DNA from: Actinomycetes bacterium
Lineage (GTDB): Bacteria > Actinomycetota > Actinomycetes > Actinomycetales > Cellulomonadaceae
Length of the DNA: 10,909 bases
NCBI GenBank assembly: GCA_023461115.1
Contig: JAEWOA010000148.1
Location: 1-10,909, forward strand
Direction: 5' to 3'
How positions within the stretch are numbered: the first letter of the stretch is position 1; every line of letters starts with the position of its first letter. The position numbers and the translations under genes are program-made. Below, piece after piece: positions 1 through 6,260 of this stretch. The notes under the pieces are model-generated. The model was not told the origin of the DNA, searched no databases, and saw only the letters and a list, made by a program, of their open reading frames with translations.

Positions 1-3
1 CTT

Positions 4-13
4 GAAACGTTTC
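4..13. promoter_or_regulatory. LacI-family operator-like palindrome
   Basis: GAAACGTTTC is a perfect 10-bp palindrome centred on CG. This is the typical core of operators bound by LacI/GalR-family repressors, which in actinobacteria often control secreted polysaccharide hydrolases. It ends three bases before a -35 hexamer, so a bound repressor would cover the promoter. It was probably the sugar-responsive switch of the glucanase gene that follows. The left flank is cut by the window edge, so outer symmetry cannot be judged. No LacI-type gene is in the window. Confidence 0.6.
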
Positions 14-15
14 CG

Positions 16-44
16 TTGACCCACGGGTGAACTGTCCGTATTGT
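16..44 (+). promoter_or_regulatory. Vegetative promoter of the glucanase relic
   Basis: A -35 hexamer TTGACC (16-21) and a -10 hexamer TATTGT (39-44) are separated by exactly 17 bases, a good fit to the housekeeping sigma consensus. Transcription would start near 51. That gives a leader of about 240 bases before the ATG at 292. The LacI-type palindrome lies just upstream. The promoter looks intact although the gene it serves is broken. Confidence 0.6.
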
Positions 45-291
45 CACCGCCTACTGCAAGTACGCGACAGGGCGACCGCACAAAGTTGTGCATACGTCGC
101 AACTTGTCGTGGCAGACGGCCGTGCCCGTCGTGTGCTCAGCCCGCCACGACCGGCGCAGTCGCGCATCCGAGGTAACGCAGCACCGCCGCGCCGTCCCCG
201 CTGCGCGGTCCACATCGGCACGCGGGCCTGGCCGTCGCGACCGGGCCACGGGCGCTCCCCACCCCCGCGCCAGCGGGAGAACGAGGAAGCA
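45..291 (+). other. Non-coding leader before the glucanase relic
   Basis: I find no convincing gene here. The reading frame running into the relic is open from 88, but the residues before 292 look like translated non-coding sequence. The ATG at 292 has a good Shine-Dalgarno site and begins a signal peptide. An imperfect inverted repeat lies at 83-90/98-105 (AAGTTGTG, then CGCAACTT; 7 of 8 pairs, 7-base loop). I recognise no riboswitch class. Confidence 0.4.
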
Positions 292-931
292 ATGAGAAGT
301 CGATCCATGCGCGCGCTCGGCGCGCTGACGGCGGCCGTCGTCGTGGTGGGCGGCGTGGGCCTCAACGGGCGCTTCGGCACCGGGACCAAGATCAGCAACG
401 TCTGGATCGAGCACGCGAACGTCGGCGTCTGGGTGGGCCGCGACTACGACAACATCCCCGACCTGTGGGGTCCGGCCGACGGCCTGGAGTTCACCGGGAT
501 GCGCATTCGCGACACCTACGCGGACGGCATCAACTTCTCCAACGGCACGCGTAACTCGCGCGTGTACAACTCGTCGTTCCGCACCACGGGCGACGACTCG
601 CTGGCGATCTGGGCCAACCCCGCCGTCAAGGACCGCGCGGTGGACGTGGCGCACGACAACCACTTCGTCAACAACACGATCGCCCTGCCGTGGCGCGCCG
701 ACGGCATCGCGGTCTACGGCGGCCGGGACCAGTCGGTGGAGAACAACATCGTCACCGACAAACGTCGTCATCTCGAACGTGCGGATCGACAAGTCGAACA
801 ACGGCTCCGGCATTCTCGCGATGTCCGGCGCACGCGGGAACGCGGTGATCACCGGCACGACGATCACCAACTCGCGTGACGGCCACATCACCAAGGAGCC
901 CGGCTCGCAGTTCGTCTTCACGACGCCGTAG
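292..931 (+). pseudogene. Decayed GH87-type alpha-1,3-glucanase (mycodextranase)
   Basis: Three pieces of one secreted enzyme remain. Residues 1-24 are a signal-peptide-like start (RSRSMR, then a hydrophobic stretch) behind GAGGAAG at 283-289. Residues 25-155 match the GH87 catalytic beta-helix (GRFGTGTKISNVWIEH, ADGINFSNGTRNS, TTGDDSLAIWAN, LPWRADGIAVYGG). Near 756-762 the frame breaks. The third frame (761-931) continues with the family's C-terminal end (NVVISNVRIDKSNNGSG to a TAG stop). In the original frame translation runs into unrelated arginine-rich sequence and stops at 879. Sequence normally present between signal peptide and core, and between core and tail, is missing, so at least two deletions occurred. 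GH87 enzymes cut fungal cell-wall alpha-1,3-glucan and usually exceed 500 residues. Asp78, Asp101 and Asp102 keep the spacing (0, +23, +24) I recall for the catalytic aspartates of characterised members. The relic should still be inactive. Confidence 0.8.
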
Positions 932-943
932 TCAGGCGCCTCA

Positions 944-1009
944 AGGGCGCGAGATTCCCGCCAGGGCGCGAGTTCCGTCTCGCACACCCTCGCGCGGAAC
1001 TCGCGCCCT
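944..1009. repeat. GC-rich palindromic intergenic repeat, possible terminator
   Basis: AGGGCGCGAG occurs at 944-953 and again at 963-972, 19 bases apart, and a third time inverted at 1000-1009. The second and third copies are the arms of a perfect 15-bp inverted repeat (963-977 and 995-1009, AGGGCGCGAGTTCCG) with a 17-base loop. It lies between the glucanase relic and the next gene and would form a stable hairpin in RNA from either strand. There is no T-tract, so it could be a factor-dependent terminator or a member of a dispersed REP-like intergenic family. The modular three-copy layout favours the latter. Confidence 0.7.
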
Positions 1010-1025
1010 CGGGGATGCCGATGAG

Positions 1026-1059
1026 ATGTCGGTGGCATGTCGGTGGGGGTGGCTAGGGT
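1026..1059 (+). promoter_or_regulatory. Promoter region with phased direct repeat
   Basis: A -10-like TAGGGT (1054-1059) lies six bases before the ATG at 1066, the arrangement expected for a leaderless actinobacterial transcript. No recognisable -35 is present. Instead ATGTCGGTGG occurs at 1026-1035 and again at 1037-1046, an 11-base period. This could be a tandem site for an activator of the OmpR/PhoB type, inferred only from the spacing. Confidence 0.35.
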
Positions 1060-1065
1060 GCCGGC

Positions 1066-1656
1066 ATGACGCAGCCTGGCGTTGAGCCCGAGGTCCTGGT
1101 CATGCCCGAGGTCCTGGTGGTCGCGGATGTCGAGGCCTGGCGCGCGTGGCTCGACGAGCACGAGGCCAGCTCCGACGGCGTATGGCTGATGCTCGCCAAG
1201 AAGGGGACGGTCACCCCCACGTCCCTCACGTACGCCCAGGCGCTCGACGAGGCACTGTGCAGCGGGTGGATCGACGGGCAGGTGAAGTCGCTCGACGACG
1301 CCACCTACAAGCAGCGGTTCACGCCGCGACGACGGCGCTCGATGTGGTCCCAGCGCAACCAGGGCCTCGTCGCGCGGCTCACCGACGAGGGCCGCATGCG
1401 CCCACGTGGCCAGGCCGAGATCGACGCCGCGAAGGCCGACGGCCGCTGGGACCGCGCGTACGCCGGCTCAGCCACCGCCGAGGTGCCCCCGGAGCTGCGC
1501 GCCGCGCTCGAGGCGACGCCGGCCGCCGCCGCCGCGTTCGCCGCGCTCAACGCCCAGAGCCGGTACGCGATCCTCCATCCCGTCATGACCGCCGCGACGG
1601 ACGCGACCCGAGCCCGCCGCATCGCCGCTGTCTTGACCAGACTCACGCAGCCCTAG
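1066..1656 (+). CDS. YdeI/OmpD-associated family protein
   Basis: This 196-residue cytoplasmic protein resembles the YdeI/OmpD-associated (OmdA, 'bacteriocin-protection') family. The N-terminal part has the family pattern of a WRAWLDEHEASSDGVWL start, a lysine pair after WLMLAKKG, and YAQALDEALCSGWIDGQ. The middle RSMWSQRNQGLVARLTDEGR and the C-terminal NAQSRYAILHPVMTA also fit. The biochemical role of the family is poorly defined; it has been linked to resistance to cationic peptides or bacteriocins. An 18-base tandem duplication (CCCGAGGTCCTGGT at 1087-1100 and 1105-1118) duplicates PEVLV at the N-terminus. The start is uncertain. ATG 1066 fits a leaderless transcript, but ATG 1102 has GAGG at 1090-1093 and gives a more usual N-terminus. 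The stop TAG shares CTAG with the stop of the convergent gene. Confidence 0.85.
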   Translation: MTQPGVEPEVLVMPEVLVVADVEAWRAWLDEHEASSDGVWLMLAKKGTVTPTSLTYAQALDEALCSGWIDGQVKSLDDATYKQRFTPRRRRSMWSQRNQGLVARLTDEGRMRPRGQAEIDAAKADGRWDRAYAGSATAEVPPELRAALEATPAAAAAFAALNAQSRYAILHPVMTAATDATRARRIAAVLTRLTQP

Positions 1657-2630
1657 TTGGTCTCGCTCTTGCCGGCGCGCCAATAGCCCATGAACGCGAC
1701 GGCCTTGCGGTCGACGCCGAGCTCGCTGACGAGGTGGCGGCGCAGGCCGCGGATCACGCCGGACTCGCCGGCGAGCCACGCGTACACCGGCGCCGACGAC
1801 GCGAGCGGCTTGAACGTCTCGTCTACCGGAACCTCCCACGGGTCCTCGTCCGACCCGTACGACCAGGGCGCCGCCTCGGGGTCCACGTCCGACGACGACG
1901 CGGCGCCCGCCGCGGGCAGCACGCGCGCGGCGGCGGAACGGACCGCGGGGTCCAGGAGCGAGCCATTCGGCGCGCCGTCGCGGCCGAGCCATGTGACGCG
2001 GACACCGGCGGGGGCGGCCAGGTCCAGGCGGTCGTCGGCGTGCGGCATCTCGATGAGCGCCTCGCCGCGCGCGTCTGCGGGCAGGCGCTCCAGGATCGCG
2101 GCGATCGCGGGCAGCGCGGTCTCGTCGCCCGCCAGCAGGAACGCGTCGGTGCGCAGCGGCGGGACGAAGTCGACTCCGCCGTGCGGGCCGGCGACGGCGC
2201 CGTTGGGGCCGAGGATGACGAGCTCGTCGCCGGGCGCCGCGGCGCCGGCCCAGCGGGAGGCGGGGCCGAGGTCGCCGTGGAGCACGATGTCCACGTCCAC
2301 CTCGCGCGCGGACTGCCGGACCGAGCGCGCGGTGTAGGTGCGCATGGGGTGGCGGCGCTCGTCGGGGAGCACGCGCCAGTGGCCGTACCAGTCGCCGGAC
2401 GCGGTGATGGACAGCAGCTCGTCGTACCCGACGGGCAGCGGCAGGAAGAACTTGATCCGCTGGTCGAACCCGTTGTCGGCGAACTGGTGCAGGTCGTCGC
2501 CCGTGAAGGTCACGCGCAGCACCGACGGGCAGAGCCGCACGACTGCGCTGACGCGCACATGGAACGCGCGGTACGGGTCTGCGGAGACGGCGGTCTCGGC
2601 AAGGTCGGCGGCGACGGCCTCAGAGGTCAC
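1653..2630 (-). CDS. Siderophore-interacting protein (FAD/NADPH ferric-siderophore reductase)
   Basis: The 325-residue protein belongs to the SIP family of cytoplasmic flavoenzymes, which release iron from imported ferric siderophores by reducing it with NAD(P)H. The FAD-binding beta-barrel carries RTYT (97-100) and the phosphate/isoalloxazine segment HGDLGPASRWA (118-128). The nucleotide-binding half has GDETALPAI (168-176). The C-terminal signature is AWLAGESGVIRGLRRHL (284-300) and GYWR (315-318). An acidic insertion at about 243-278 makes it slightly longer than typical members (roughly 260-300 residues). Translation starts at GTG 2630, six bases after a -10 hexamer, so the mRNA is probably leaderless. 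The promoter overlaps a DtxR/IdeR-like box, which implies repression by iron. The end overlaps the convergent YdeI-type gene by three bases. The MbfA-like iron gene lies 52 bp upstream on the same strand. Confidence 0.93.
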   Translation of the reverse strand: MTSEAVAADLAETAVSADPYRAFHVRVSAVVRLCPSVLRVTFTGDDLHQFADNGFDQRIKFFLPLPVGYDELLSITASGDWYGHWRVLPDERRHPMRTYTARSVRQSAREVDVDIVLHGDLGPASRWAGAAAPGDELVILGPNGAVAGPHGGVDFVPPLRTDAFLLAGDETALPAIAAILERLPADARGEALIEMPHADDRLDLAAPAGVRVTWLGRDGAPNGSLLDPAVRSAAARVLPAAGAASSSDVDPEAAPWSYGSDEDPWEVPVDETFKPLASSAPVYAWLAGESGVIRGLRRHLVSELGVDRKAVAFMGYWRAGKSETN

Positions 2631-2636
2631 CCCGCG

Positions 2637-2665
2637 ACAATAGGCAGGGAAGGCTTACCTCACAA
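2637..2665 (-). promoter_or_regulatory. Iron-box (DtxR/IdeR-type) promoter of the siderophore-interacting protein
   Basis: On the minus strand a -35 TTGTGA (2665-2660) and a -10 TATTGT (2642-2637) are 17 bases apart. The GTG start follows six bases later. A 19-bp stretch (2662-2644) reading TGAGGTAAGCCTTCCCTGC matches the actinobacterial iron-box consensus TTAGGTTAGGCTAACCTAA at 12 of 19 positions, including AGGT-AG-CT and CCT. It fills the spacer between the two hexamers, so a Fe(II)-loaded repressor would block RNA polymerase directly. The left half is better conserved than the right. Confidence 0.65.
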
Positions 2666-2682
2666 GCCCCGTGTGGCCGGGA

Positions 2683-3795
2683 TCACGCGACGGTGGCGCC
2701 GAACGCCAGGCCCAGCACGTAGGTCGCGGCGGCCGCGCCGTACCCGATCGCGAGCTGGCGCAGCGCGCGCTTCACCGGGGACGCGCCCGAGAGCAGGCCG
2801 ACCGTGGCGCCGGTCCCGAGCAACGCGATCCCGACCAGGCCCGAGGCCCACGCGACCGCCACGAGCCCGGTCGCCCCGAACAGGTACGGCAGGACGGGGA
2901 TCAGGGCGCCGCTGGCGAAGAAGCAGAAGCTCGCGACGGCGGCGCTCAGCGCGGTGCCGATGGTCTCGTGCTCGTCGACCGCCTCGGCTGCCTGCTCGTC
3001 CGAGCCCGGCTCCGCCTCGTCCAGCGCGGTGACACCCACGAGCGAGAGCGAGGTCAGCACGTGCGTGGCGCGGGCGCGGGCCTCGTCGTCGGGGATGCCG
3101 CGCGCGCGGTAGACGAGCGCGAGCTCGTTGGCGTCGACGTCCAGGTGGGGCAGCGCCTCACGCGCGGCCGGGCTGGGCCGCGACGCCTCGAGCAGCTCCC
3201 GCTGCGAGCGCACGGACACGTACTCCCCCGCGCCCATGGACAACGCGCCGGCCAGCAGGCCCGCGAGGCCCGAGAGCAGCACCGTGGAGGTCGAGGCGCC
3301 CGACGCCCCGATGCCGAGCACCAGCGCCAGGTTGGAGACCAGGCCGTCGTTGGCGCCGAACACCGCGGCGCGGAACGTGCCGGAGATGCGGTTGCGGCCG
3401 CGGGTGGCCAGGCCGCGCACGACCTCCTCGTGGATGCGCTCGTCGGCCGCCATCTGCGGGGTCGCGTCAGCGTCGTCGTCGTACGACGAGCGTCCTTCCG
3501 CCCGCTGGGCGAGCGCCAGGACGAACACCGAGCCGAAGCGCCGGGCCAGCACGCCCAGCACCGCGGTCCGCCAGTCGGTGCGGACGGGGCGGCCGACGTC
3601 GTCGCCCAGCAGGTCGAGCCAGTGCTGCTCGTGGCGGCCCTCGGCGTCCGCGAGCGCCAGCAGGATCGCCCGCTCCTCGCCGTGCTTGCGCGCCGCGAGG
3701 TCCCGGTAGACCGCGGCCTCGGCGCGTTCGGCGGCCAGGTACTGGCGCCAGCGGCGCAGTTGCGCGCGCGACGGCGACGACGAGGTATCAGGCAT
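2683..3795 (-). CDS. Ferritin-like/VIT membrane iron (manganese) transporter, MbfA-type
   Basis: The 370-residue protein fuses two modules. Residues about 10-130 form a rubrerythrin-like helical domain with di-metal ligand candidates E23/E26, E52-x-x-H55 and E119-x-x-H122. Residues about 138-370 form a CCC1/VIT1 domain with FGANDGLVSNLALVLGI (146-162), MGAGEYVSVRSQRE (187-200), a charged cytoplasmic loop (about 200-275) and hydrophobic helices at about 283-305, 308-335 and 347-368. This architecture is that of MbfA ('erythrin-vacuolar iron transport family'), shown in alphaproteobacteria to export iron and protect against iron or peroxide stress. The ferritin-like part probably senses or binds Fe(II). 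The ATG at 3795 has no clear Shine-Dalgarno site, and I see no iron box upstream. It ends 52 bp before the siderophore-interacting protein, which has its own promoter. Confidence 0.92.
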   Translation of the reverse strand: MPDTSSSPSRAQLRRWRQYLAAERAEAAVYRDLAARKHGEERAILLALADAEGRHEQHWLDLLGDDVGRPVRTDWRTAVLGVLARRFGSVFVLALAQRAEGRSSYDDDADATPQMAADERIHEEVVRGLATRGRNRISGTFRAAVFGANDGLVSNLALVLGIGASGASTSTVLLSGLAGLLAGALSMGAGEYVSVRSQRELLEASRPSPAAREALPHLDVDANELALVYRARGIPDDEARARATHVLTSLSLVGVTALDEAEPGSDEQAAEAVDEHETIGTALSAAVASFCFFASGALIPVLPYLFGATGLVAVAWASGLVGIALLGTGATVGLLSGASPVKRALRQLAIGYGAAAATYVLGLAFGATVA

Positions 3796-3933
3796 ACGCT
3801 CATGGTGGCAGCCTGGAACCGCGCATAACGGACTCCGTGGCGGTTTCGAATTGCCGAATCATCCCGTCCGCGGGACCGTGACCAGCAACGACGGGCGCCC
3901 GCATGGGCTCCGGCGGACGGCGAAGGAGGCGCA

Positions 3934-4341
3934 GTGCGGGCCGAACGCGAGGTCAACCTCGGCATCGACGATGTCGGGCCGTCGCGGCACTGGGCCCGCG
4001 GGCACCTCGAGGAGTCAGGGGTCACGGGCAGCCGGCTGGAGTTGTTGGCGCTGCTCGTGAGCGAGTTGGTCACGAACGCGGTGGAGCACGCGTGGCCGCC
4101 GGTGGTGCTGAGCGTCGACGTCAGCGCTGCGCGCATCCGCGTCGAGGTCACCGACGGCAACCGGGACGTCCCGATCCTGCGGATCGCGGGCGCCAACTCC
4201 GACTCGGGCCGCGGTGTGTGGCTGATCGACCAGCTCGCGAGCCGTTGGGGCACCGACATCGACCACGAGAACCACACCAAGGCGGTGTGGTTCGAGCTCC
4301 ACGCCGACGACGAGCGGCCGGTCCTCGACCAGTTCGCGTGA
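3934..4341 (+). CDS. RsbW-like ATP-binding regulatory protein (anti-sigma factor/serine kinase type)
   Basis: The 135-residue protein is a single GHKL (HATPase_c) domain. The N-box is ELVTNAVEHA (44-53, Asn48), the G1-box VTDGN (72-76, Asp74) and the G2-type segment SGRGVWLIDQLASRWG (91-106). Such stand-alone domains are numerous in actinobacteria. They act as anti-sigma factors or as kinases of anti-anti-sigma proteins, as RsbW and SpoIIAB do in Bacillus. No sigma factor or STAS-domain partner is encoded nearby, so the target is unknown. The start is GTG 3934, four bases after a strong AGGAGG (3924-3929). The stop is 25 bp from the convergent oxidoreductase stop. Confidence 0.85.
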   Translation: MRAEREVNLGIDDVGPSRHWARGHLEESGVTGSRLELLALLVSELVTNAVEHAWPPVVLSVDVSAARIRVEVTDGNRDVPILRIAGANSDSGRGVWLIDQLASRWGTDIDHENHTKAVWFELHADDERPVLDQFA

Positions 4342-4366
4342 CCCGCCGGTTGGGGCCGCCGGGGGG

Positions 4367-5452
4367 CTAGGCCCAGGGGGCTGGGCCCGCCACCACCTCG
4401 CCGGCCGAGGACACCGCCTCGTCGATCGCCAGCCCGATCAGGTGGTCCTCGCTGCCCTCGGCCAGCGGGTACGGCGCGGGCCCCTCGTCGCGGACCCACG
4501 CGGCCGTGGCCCGCAGGAGCTCGGCCACCGCGAGGTCGTCGTCGGCCAGGCGGGCGCCGTGGAAGTCGTTGCGGTAGACCACCCGGCCGTCGAAGGACAG
4601 GTGCTCCAGGTCGAAGCCGTCGAGGTTCTGCTCCAGGCCGGAGACGCGGCGCTCCAGCCGTGAGGTCAGGACGGTCGTCGGGTCCACCCAGCGGGTGACC
4701 GCGTCGTCGACGATCTCGCCGTGCGAGCCGCGCACGACGATCCGGTTGGTCCGCAGCGGGTTGTGCCACTGGTTGTCGGTGAAGTCGTAGAGCGCGCCGC
4801 GGCCGTCGCCGAAGTCGAGCGTCGCGAGCGTGGTCCCGGCGGGCGCGGGTGCGGTGGCGCCGGTCCAGCCGTCGCGGGCCAGCGGGTCCAGGAGCGGCCC
4901 GACGAGACGCGTGGCCCGCACCCGGGTCACGCCGGGCGCGACGCCCAGGAGGCGGCGGATCAGCCCGACCGCGTGGTAGAGGTGCGTCGAGGAGATCTGC
5001 ACGCTCGTCGGCACGCCGATGGCGCCGGACTCGACGACGGCGATCCGGGCGGCGTGCGCCGGCATCGACGGGCTGTGCTCGGCCACCTGGACGAGGCCGG
5101 ACGCGCCGACGTCCGACCACAGCGACCGCAGGCCGTCCGCGTCGGGCGCGGGCGGGGTCTCCGCGAGCACCGGGACGCCGGCCGCGACGAGCGCGCGCGT
5201 CACCTCGGGCGTCTGCGGCCACGGCACGGCGACGACGACGAACTCGGGCCGGGCGGAGACGAGCTCGTCGAGGGTCTGGACGGCCGGCACCCCCCAGGTC
5301 GCGCCGATCTGCTCAGCGCGCGACGACGAGCGGGTCACCACACCGGCGCACTCGAACCGCTCGGGCATGAGCCGTGCCATACGGACGAAGAACTCGCCGC
5401 GCCACCCGCTCCCCACCACACCGAACCGCGCTGGTCCCCGACCTGGTGCCAT
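4367..5452 (-). CDS. Gfo/Idh/MocA family NAD(P)-binding protein
   Basis: The 361-residue protein has an N-terminal Rossmann fold with GVVGSGWRGEF (11-21), the ARPEFVVVAVPWPQ segment (67-80) and a typical Gfo/Idh C-terminal alpha/beta domain (about 125-345). Family members oxidise or reduce sugars, inositols and related compounds with NAD(P). Here the usual EKP motif reads ETP (98-100), so its lysine is Thr99. The HxxD segment of the second domain reads HAVG (160-163). The protein may therefore catalyse an altered reaction or act as a cofactor-binding scaffold. No sugar transporter or sugar-pathway gene adjoins it, so the substrate is unknown. ATG 5452 is preceded by GAGGAGG with good spacing. 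The gene ends 25 bp from the convergent RsbW-like gene. Confidence 0.85.
   Translation of the reverse strand: MAPGRGPARFGVVGSGWRGEFFVRMARLMPERFECAGVVTRSSSRAEQIGATWGVPAVQTLDELVSARPEFVVVAVPWPQTPEVTRALVAAGVPVLAETPPAPDADGLRSLWSDVGASGLVQVAEHSPSMPAHAARIAVVESGAIGVPTSVQISSTHLYHAVGLIRRLLGVAPGVTRVRATRLVGPLLDPLARDGWTGATAPAPAGTTLATLDFGDGRGALYDFTDNQWHNPLRTNRIVVRGSHGEIVDDAVTRWVDPTTVLTSRLERRVSGLEQNLDGFDLEHLSFDGRVVYRNDFHGARLADDDLAVAELLRATAAWVRDEGPAPYPLAEGSEDHLIGLAIDEAVSSAGEVVAGPAPWA
4370..4387. terminator. GC hairpin at a convergent gene junction
   Basis: GGCCCAG (4370-4376) and CTGGGCC (4381-4387) form a perfect 7-bp stem with a four-base loop. It lies inside the last codons of the minus-strand oxidoreductase gene and 29 bp beyond the stop of the plus-strand RsbW-like gene. 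It could end transcription from both sides. There is no T-tract on either strand, so an intrinsic terminator is not proven. Confidence 0.4.
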
Positions 5453-5467
5453 GTCCGCCTCCTCGTG

Positions 5468-5483
5468 AGCCTCCCGCGAGGCT
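5468..5483. promoter_or_regulatory. Short inverted repeat before the oxidoreductase gene
   Basis: AGCCTC (5468-5473) and GAGGCT (5478-5483) are perfect inverted repeats with a four-base spacer. They lie 15 bases upstream of the oxidoreductase ATG, in the 148-bp gap between divergent genes. On the minus strand a -10-like TAGCCT (5484-5479) overlaps it. It may be an operator or a leader hairpin; no regulator family can be named. Confidence 0.3.
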
Positions 5484-5600
5484 ATCGGCGCCCGCTGGCC
5501 CCGCCGCGGAACGAGCGGGTCGGTCCTGCGCGTCGCCTTCCCCCGCAGACCCGCAGGTGGCAGCCTGTGCCCGCCAGCAACGTCGCTGAGGAGGCCTCGG

Positions 5601-6260
5601 GTGAACTACGTCGTCGCACTGCTCCGGTTCTTCATCGCGTTCCTCGCGATCATGGGGATCAAGACCGTGTTCACCGAGGGCGACATCACCGAGTTCCTGT
5701 GGTTCACGAACCAGTCGGGGCTGTTCCTGGCGGTCGTGATGATCTGGGGCGGGCTGGCCTCCGCGCTCGGCAAGCGGCAGCCGCCCGCGTGGCTCAAGGG
5801 CGGCGTGACGCTGTTCCTGGCGATCACCGGCCTCGTCGCGTACTTCGTGCTGGACCCCGAGGCGGCCAACGCGCCGCACCTGGCCGTCGGCCTGACGTCC
5901 GGGCAGATCGAGCACCAGCTCAACCCGGCCTACGCGTTCCTCGACTTCCTGCTGTTCGACCTGCACCGCCGGTTCAAGTGGCGTTACGCCTGGTGGTGGC
6001 TGTGCTACCTGGTCGCGTACGTCGTCTTCACGACCGTGCGCGGCGCGGTGTGGGACTTGGACTACCCGTACGGGTTCATCGACCTGGACGCGCGCGGCTG
6101 GGGCGGCTTGTTGACGAACGTCGCGCTCTACGGCGTCGGGTTCTACCTGTTGGGGCTGCTGATCGTCCTGATCGACCGCCGGATGCCGCAGCGCGCGCTG
6201 CTCGGCACACCCGTCGGCTGGGAGGGAACCGTGCCACGGGACGCCGAATCGGCCGCCTGA
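5601..6260 (+). CDS. Pr6Pr-type integral membrane protein
   Basis: The 219-residue protein has about six membrane-spanning segments (roughly 4-22, 36-56, 66-84, 107-120, 128-147 and 169-191). Between them lie the conserved-looking polar motifs FLWFTNQSG (32-40), HQLNPAYAFLDFLLF (105-119) and YPYGFIDLDARGW (155-167). A His followed by Pro and Asp in a helix, and an FTN-S motif near the second helix, are characteristic of the Pr6Pr family of actinobacterial membrane proteins. The function of that family is not established. The start is GTG 5601, six bases after a strong GAGGAGG (5588-5594). The C-terminal tail (192-219) is cytoplasmic-like and charged. The next gene begins about 200 bp downstream, and I see no clear terminator hairpin in that gap. 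Confidence 0.8.
   Translation: MNYVVALLRFFIAFLAIMGIKTVFTEGDITEFLWFTNQSGLFLAVVMIWGGLASALGKRQPPAWLKGGVTLFLAITGLVAYFVLDPEAANAPHLAVGLTSGQIEHQLNPAYAFLDFLLFDLHRRFKWRYAWWWLCYLVAYVVFTTVRGAVWDLDYPYGFIDLDARGWGGLLTNVALYGVGFYLLGLLIVLIDRRMPQRALLGTPVGWEGTVPRDAESAA

Noticed and set aside
1146..3032. Long open frame on the plus strand (628 codons)
   Set aside because: Its translation is Arg/Gly/Ala-rich low-complexity sequence. It lies out of frame over the YdeI-type gene and antisense to the siderophore-interacting protein and VIT genes, so it is a GC-bias shadow.
3054..5222. Long open frame on the minus strand (722 codons)
   Set aside because: It is a shifted frame of the VIT and Gfo/Idh genes and antisense to the RsbW-like gene. 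Composition is dominated by Arg, Ala and Pro, with no domain.
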